DNA of 64,000 nt from NCBI RefSeq assembly GCF_001905885.1, contig NZ_LIYH01000010.1, forward strand, positions 111,782 to 175,781, given 5' to 3'. This document shows positions 60,492 through 64,000 of the stretch, piece by piece. Source of the DNA: Streptomyces sp. CB03234 (GTDB taxonomy: Bacteria; Actinomycetota; Actinomycetes; Streptomycetales; Streptomycetaceae). The translations under genes and the position numbers were made by a program. A model generated the notes under the pieces. It made no database searches, was not told the origin of the DNA, and saw only the letters and a list, made by a program, of their open reading frames with translations. Position 1 is the stretch's first letter. Each line of letters starts with the position of its first letter.

Positions 60492-62024
60492 TCAGCGACC
60501 GTGGCCGTGGTCGTGATCGTGATCGCCGTGGTCGTGGATCGTGTTCGTCGCGGCGATCTTCTTCCACGACTTCGGCTGGGCCGGCTTCACCGCCGCCCGC
60601 GAGCGTGCCGCGATCCGCGCTTCGGCGGCGGCCGGAGCCGCCGGCTTCGACGGCTGGTACAGCCAGGTGTCGAACAGCCCCGCAAGGGGCTTGCCCGAGA
60701 CGCGCTCGGCGTACGTCACGAAGTCGGCCACCGTGGCGTTGCCGTACGCGTGCGCGGTCGGCCAGCCCTTCAGGATCGCGAAGAAGTCCTCGTCACCTAT
60801 CTCGTTGCGCAGCGCCTGGAGGGCCAGCGCGCCCCGGTCGTACACGGCGATGTCGAACTGCTTGTCCGGGCCCGGGTCGCCCGGCCTGACCGCCCAGAAC
60901 GGGTCGTCGGCCGCCCGCGTCGCGTACACGTGGTCCGCCAGCTCCTGCGCCGTGCCCTCGCCCTCCCTCTCCGACCACAGCCACTGGCTGTAGCGGGCGA
61001 AGCCCTCGTTGATCCAGATGTCCTTCCAGCGGTCCACCGACACGCTGTTGCCGTACCACTGGTGCGCCAGCTCGTGCACGACCACCGAGACGTTCGCGCC
61101 GTTCGCGAACTGGCGCGGGCTGTAGAACGGCCGCGTCTGCGTCTCCAGCGCGTAACCGCTGGTCACGTTGGGGACGTAACCGCCGAGCGCGTTGAAGGGG
61201 TACGGTCCGAAGAGCTCCTCCAGCCACTCCGCGACCTCCGCCGTGCGCTCGAGGCTGGCGCGCGCCGCGCCCGCGTTGTCGCCGAGGTCCTTGCTGTACG
61301 CGTTGAGGACGGGCAGGCCCTTGGCGGTCTTGTCCGTCGTGATGTCGAACTTGCCGACGGCGAGTGTGGCGAGGTAGGTGGCCTGCGGCTTGTTGGAGCG
61401 CCAGGAGAAACGCGTCCAGCCCAGCCGCGACGACTGCGACTGCAGGACGCCGTTGCTGATGGCCTGGGTACCGTCGGGCACGGAGACCGATACGTCGTAC
61501 GTCGCCTTGTCCAGCGGGTGGTCGTTGGAGGGGAACCACCACACGGCCGAGTCCGGCTCCTGTGCCGCGACGCCGCCGTCGGGCGTGCGGTGCCAGGCGG
61601 TCCAGCCGCCGATCTTCAGCTCGGACGGCTTGCCCGCGTACCGTACGACGACCGATATCGCCCGGTTCTTCTCCAGCGGCGTGGCCGGGGTGACTTCGAG
61701 CTCGTGGTCGCCGGTGGCGGTGAACGTCGCCTTCTTGCCGTTCACCCGGACCTCACTGGCCTTCAGGCCCAGGTCGAGGTTGAAGCGGGAGAGGTTCTGC
61801 GTGGTGGTGGCGATGATCGTCGCCGTACCCTCCAGCAGGTCCGTCTTCGGCTGGTACTTCAGGCGCAGGTCGTAGTGCGACACGTCGTATCCGCCGTTGC
61901 CGCTGGCCGGGTAGTAGGGGTCGCCGATGCCGGGGGAGCCCGGCTTGTAGTCGGCCGCCGATGCCGGGATCGCCAGCAGGAGGGAGGCCGCCAGAGCGCT
62001 TGGGACGATCAGTCTGCGGTGCAC
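60492..62024 (-). CDS. Secreted M1-family zinc aminopeptidase-like protein with His-rich tail
   Basis: 510 residues with a signal peptide (LIVPSALAASLLLAIPASA). The M1 N-terminal beta domain is followed by the catalytic site: GYALETQTRP (exopeptidase-motif region, Glu294), HELAHQW (His317, Glu318, His321) and the third ligand Glu340 in WINEGFARY. Length (510) is shorter than full M1 aminopeptidases (about 850), as in the secreted Streptomyces group that lacks the C-terminal helical domain. The C-terminus HDHGDHDHDHGHGR is a metal-binding tail. It releases N-terminal amino acids from peptides outside the cell. Confidence 0.9.
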   Translation of the reverse strand: MHRRLIVPSALAASLLLAIPASAADYKPGSPGIGDPYYPASGNGGYDVSHYDLRLKYQPKTDLLEGTATIIATTTQNLSRFNLDLGLKASEVRVNGKKATFTATGDHELEVTPATPLEKNRAISVVVRYAGKPSELKIGGWTAWHRTPDGGVAAQEPDSAVWWFPSNDHPLDKATYDVSVSVPDGTQAISNGVLQSQSSRLGWTRFSWRSNKPQATYLATLAVGKFDITTDKTAKGLPVLNAYSKDLGDNAGAARASLERTAEVAEWLEELFGPYPFNALGGYVPNVTSGYALETQTRPFYSPRQFANGANVSVVVHELAHQWYGNSVSVDRWKDIWINEGFARYSQWLWSEREGEGTAQELADHVYATRAADDPFWAVRPGDPGPDKQFDIAVYDRGALALQALRNEIGDEDFFAILKGWPTAHAYGNATVADFVTYAERVSGKPLAGLFDTWLYQPSKPAAPAAAEARIAARSRAAVKPAQPKSWKKIAATNTIHDHGDHDHDHGHGR

Positions 62025-62284
62025 GTCAAGCTCTCCAAGTCGTGTGGACTGAGGGGCTCCTGAAGCCTAATCAGCCCGCGTTTCCAGGTCACTGGAATTG
62101 ATCACGGCCCGTGGCCCTGGTGGCGGGCACGTGCGGTGGGCGGGATGGCAGCCATGATCGACGGGGCGGCCACGATGAGCTTAAACTCCGGACTGATCCG
62201 CGAAGACCGCACTGGCTTGCTGAACGTCCCTCGGGCAGCCGGCTGACCTGAGCCGGGCCACCATCCACAGAAGGGAGCACTCCC

Positions 62285-63226
62285 ATGAGGCTGGTACGAA
62301 CCCGGCTCCTGTCGTACCGGAACCGGCTCCTCCCGTACATGCAGCACTACTACTTCCCGGTGCCCGAACAGCCGTATCTGCTCTGGTTCCAGAAGCCCGA
62401 CGAGTCCACCGAGGCCTTCAACACGGACCATTTGGGGTTCCGCTTCACCGTCTCCGGTGACCGGCGCACCTCCCCGGGCACGTACCAGGGCGACGGGCCC
62501 GTGCGGCTGCTCGCGGGCAGCTCCTCGGTGTTCGGGGTCGGGGCGAGTGCGGACGAGACCACCATCGCGTCCCGGCTGTGGAGCGAGTACGCGCCGGCCG
62601 AGCCCTGGTTCGCCTTCGGGGGCCAGGCGTTCAACTCCGCCCAGGAGCTGGTGCTCCTGACCCTGTTCCACCACATGCTGCCCCCGGTCTCGGAGATCGT
62701 GCTGTTCTCGGGGGTGAACAACCTGGTGGTGAGCCGGTTGCCCGAGGAGCACCAGGGCGTGCACGGTGCGCACTACCAGGCCGAGCCGCCCGTCGACGAC
62801 TCCTTGGTGCCCGGCCCCGCCGAGCGGGTGCAGCGCGCCGCCGACCGCACCGCGGCGCACCTGCGTACCTGGCAGGCGCTCGCCACCGCGATGGGGGCCC
62901 GGCTGGTGTTCGCCCTCCAGCCACTGGCCCCATGGGTGCGGGAGGAACCGTCCAAGGAGGAGAAAAAGCTCTTCGCGGAGCTGGACAAGGCGTCGAACTT
63001 CCGCAGCGTGCACAGCGACATCGTCTCCATGGACGTGGGCCGCGACTACGCCACCGCGCTGGAGAAGCGGTGCCAGGAGATCGGCGTGCCGTTCGTGAAC
63101 ACCACCCAACTGCTCGCCGAGCGGGCGACCCCGAAGGACTGGCTGTTCGTCGACCGGGTGCACATGACCGACGGCGGGTACGACATGGTGGCCCGGATCC
63201 TGGCCGAGGAACTGGAGCTGCGCTGA
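62285..63226 (+). CDS. SGNH/GDSL-hydrolase-like protein
   Basis: 313 residues, no signal peptide. SGNH blocks can be traced: LLAGSSSVFGVGASADETTIASRL (block I with the Ser), FAFGGQAFNSAQELVLL (block II Gly), LFSGVNNLVV (block III Asn) and FVDRVHMTDGGYDMVARIL (block V Asp-x-x-His). The N-terminal LLPYMQHYYFPVPEQPYLLWFQKPDES is a conserved preface. It should be an esterase or acyltransferase; substrate unknown. GGGAG lies 9 bases before ATG 62285. The 260 bp upstream hold no clear gene. Confidence 0.82.
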   Translation: MRLVRTRLLSYRNRLLPYMQHYYFPVPEQPYLLWFQKPDESTEAFNTDHLGFRFTVSGDRRTSPGTYQGDGPVRLLAGSSSVFGVGASADETTIASRLWSEYAPAEPWFAFGGQAFNSAQELVLLTLFHHMLPPVSEIVLFSGVNNLVVSRLPEEHQGVHGAHYQAEPPVDDSLVPGPAERVQRAADRTAAHLRTWQALATAMGARLVFALQPLAPWVREEPSKEEKKLFAELDKASNFRSVHSDIVSMDVGRDYATALEKRCQEIGVPFVNTTQLLAERATPKDWLFVDRVHMTDGGYDMVARILAEELELR

Positions 63227-63421
63227 ACGCGCCCGGGCCCGGCTCCCGTTCCGCACGCGGCCCCGTACCCTGTCGGGCGCGCGGACGGCGCCGGCCGCGC
63301 AGGCAGCCGGACGACCCGGCGATCCACCCGCTGTCCTGAACCCGCGGACGCCCCCTGTGCCACATTCGTCCCCGTACTGCCCTCTGTCATACGCCAGTTG
63401 ACCCGTGTACCTTCCGCTCCC

Positions 63422-64000
63422 ATGCCGATACGTGCGCGCAGCAGAATCCTGGTGGGTGCGGCCACAGCCGCCCTGATGTCCGCACTGGTGCCGCAGGCGG
63501 GCGCGAACAGCGCCTCCGCCCGCGAGTCCCGACCGATCTACTCGTACGACAACGCCGTCCGCGAGTCCGTCTGGGTCGACACCGGCCTCGACGGCGACCG
63601 CGACGGCAGGACGGACCGGGTGGCCGTCGACATCGTCCGGCCGCGCGAGGCGGCCCAGCGCGGCCGCAAGGTTCCCGTGATCATGGACGCCAGCCCGTAC
63701 TACTCCTGCTGCGGGCGCGGCAACGAGAGCCAGAAGAAGACGTACGACGCGAACGGCGACCCCGTCCAGTTCCCGCTGTACTACGACAACTACTTCGTGC
63801 CCCGCGGCTACGCCTTCGTCGCCGTCGACCTGGCCGGAACCAGCCGCTCGGACGGCTGCGACGACGTCGGCGGCCGCTCGGACATCCAGTCCGCCAAGGC
63901 CGTCGTCGACTGGCTCAACGGCCGGGGCCGCGGCTACACCACCCGTACCGGCACCGAACGCGCCCGCGCGACCGGCTGGTCCACCGGCGACACCGGAATG
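63422..64000 (+). CDS. Secreted Xaa-Pro dipeptidyl-peptidase (S15 family), 3' end outside the window
   Basis: The first 193 codons are visible. A signal peptide (RSRILVGAATAALMSALVPQAGA) is followed by the S15 start (YSYDNAVRESVWVDTGLDGDRDGRTDRVAVDIVRP), PVIMDASPYYSCCGRGNESQ and GYAFVAVDLAGTSRSDGC; the window ends before the expected catalytic Ser (a GxSxxG turn). PepX-type enzymes remove X-Pro dipeptides. A -10-like TACCTT (63408-63413) with CTGTCA 18 bp upstream suggests a nearly leaderless start at ATG 63422. It may act with the nearby M1 peptidase in extracellular peptide breakdown. Confidence 0.9.
   Translation, partial: MPIRARSRILVGAATAALMSALVPQAGANSASARESRPIYSYDNAVRESVWVDTGLDGDRDGRTDRVAVDIVRPREAAQRGRKVPVIMDASPYYSCCGRGNESQKKTYDANGDPVQFPLYYDNYFVPRGYAFVAVDLAGTSRSDGCDDVGGRSDIQSAKAVVDWLNGRGRGYTTRTGTERARATGWSTGDTGM

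Overview
The window is 64 kb of very GC-rich DNA with strong G/C third-position bias, frequent ATGA/GTGA start-stop overlaps, and families typical of the genus: an SsgA-like sporulation protein, a WhiB-like protein, a small two-domain laccase and an Mce cluster with Mkl/YrbE. I read it as a Streptomyces (or very close actinomycete) chromosome segment. I saw no rRNA, tRNA, CRISPR array, insertion sequence, phage gene or plasmid origin.

Layout. (1) 1-12993: one long forward operon for an Mce lipid importer: the 3' end of the mkl/mceG ATPase, two YrbE permeases, MceA-F, four Mce-associated membrane proteins and a lytic transglycosylase-like protein, mostly joined by start-stop overlaps. (2) 12958-15131: a divergent DNA-repair pair, a LigC-type ATP-dependent DNA ligase and a LigD-polymerase-like primase-polymerase, with no Ku gene nearby. 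(3) 15135-21087: a secreted oxidative-carbohydrate locus, a ThuA/PQQ-type sugar dehydrogenase fusion translationally coupled to a cupredoxin/3-keto-disaccharide-hydrolase fusion, divergent from a two-domain laccase. (4) 21096-27981: a mixed block with an alpha/beta hydrolase and a TetR regulator sharing an operator-like site, a broken gene, a double-VOC protein, a WhiB-like protein, a zinc-ribbon SDR, an acyl-ACP desaturase behind a tandem operator, and dimethylargininase. (5) 28036-32208: two antibiotic-resistance-type ATPases, UvrA-like and ABC-F. The ABC-F gene has a structured leader containing an 11-codon ORF with an Arg-Val-Arg motif. (6) 32456-37943: SsgA-like protein, BNR-repeat secreted protein, a MerR/membrane-protein pair, YciI-like protein, endonuclease V, VOC and saccharopine-dehydrogenase-like genes. 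(7) 38044-43846: a four-gene beta-oxidation operon (racemase, acyl-CoA dehydrogenase, thiolase, FadB). (8) 43836-51600: hexapeptide-repeat protein with its MerR regulator, aminoglycoside-phosphotransferase-like kinase, an unrecognised membrane-anchored protein, GNAT, cation efflux, sphingomyelinase-like and DUF2236 genes. (9) 51563-60421: a beta-1,3-glucan utilisation regulon (GH1 beta-glucosidase, ABC sugar importer, secreted GH81 endo-glucanase, LacI regulator) carrying three near-identical LacI boxes. (10) 60492-64000: secreted M1 aminopeptidase, SGNH-like hydrolase, and the start of a secreted Xaa-Pro dipeptidyl-peptidase.

How the parts may work together. The Mce importer (lipid or sterol-like uptake) and the beta-oxidation operon with an alpha-methylacyl-CoA racemase could supply and degrade branched lipids, but only the operon structures are visible; the link is inference. 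The GH81, ABC and GH1 genes form a coherent path: extracellular cleavage of beta-1,3-glucan, import of oligosaccharides, cytoplasmic hydrolysis, all under one LacI repressor. The most unusual ideas are the possible extracellular electron relay at 15-21 kb and the ribosome-mediated attenuator in front of the ABC-F gene at 32 kb. All functional calls come from reading motifs by eye; no database search was run.
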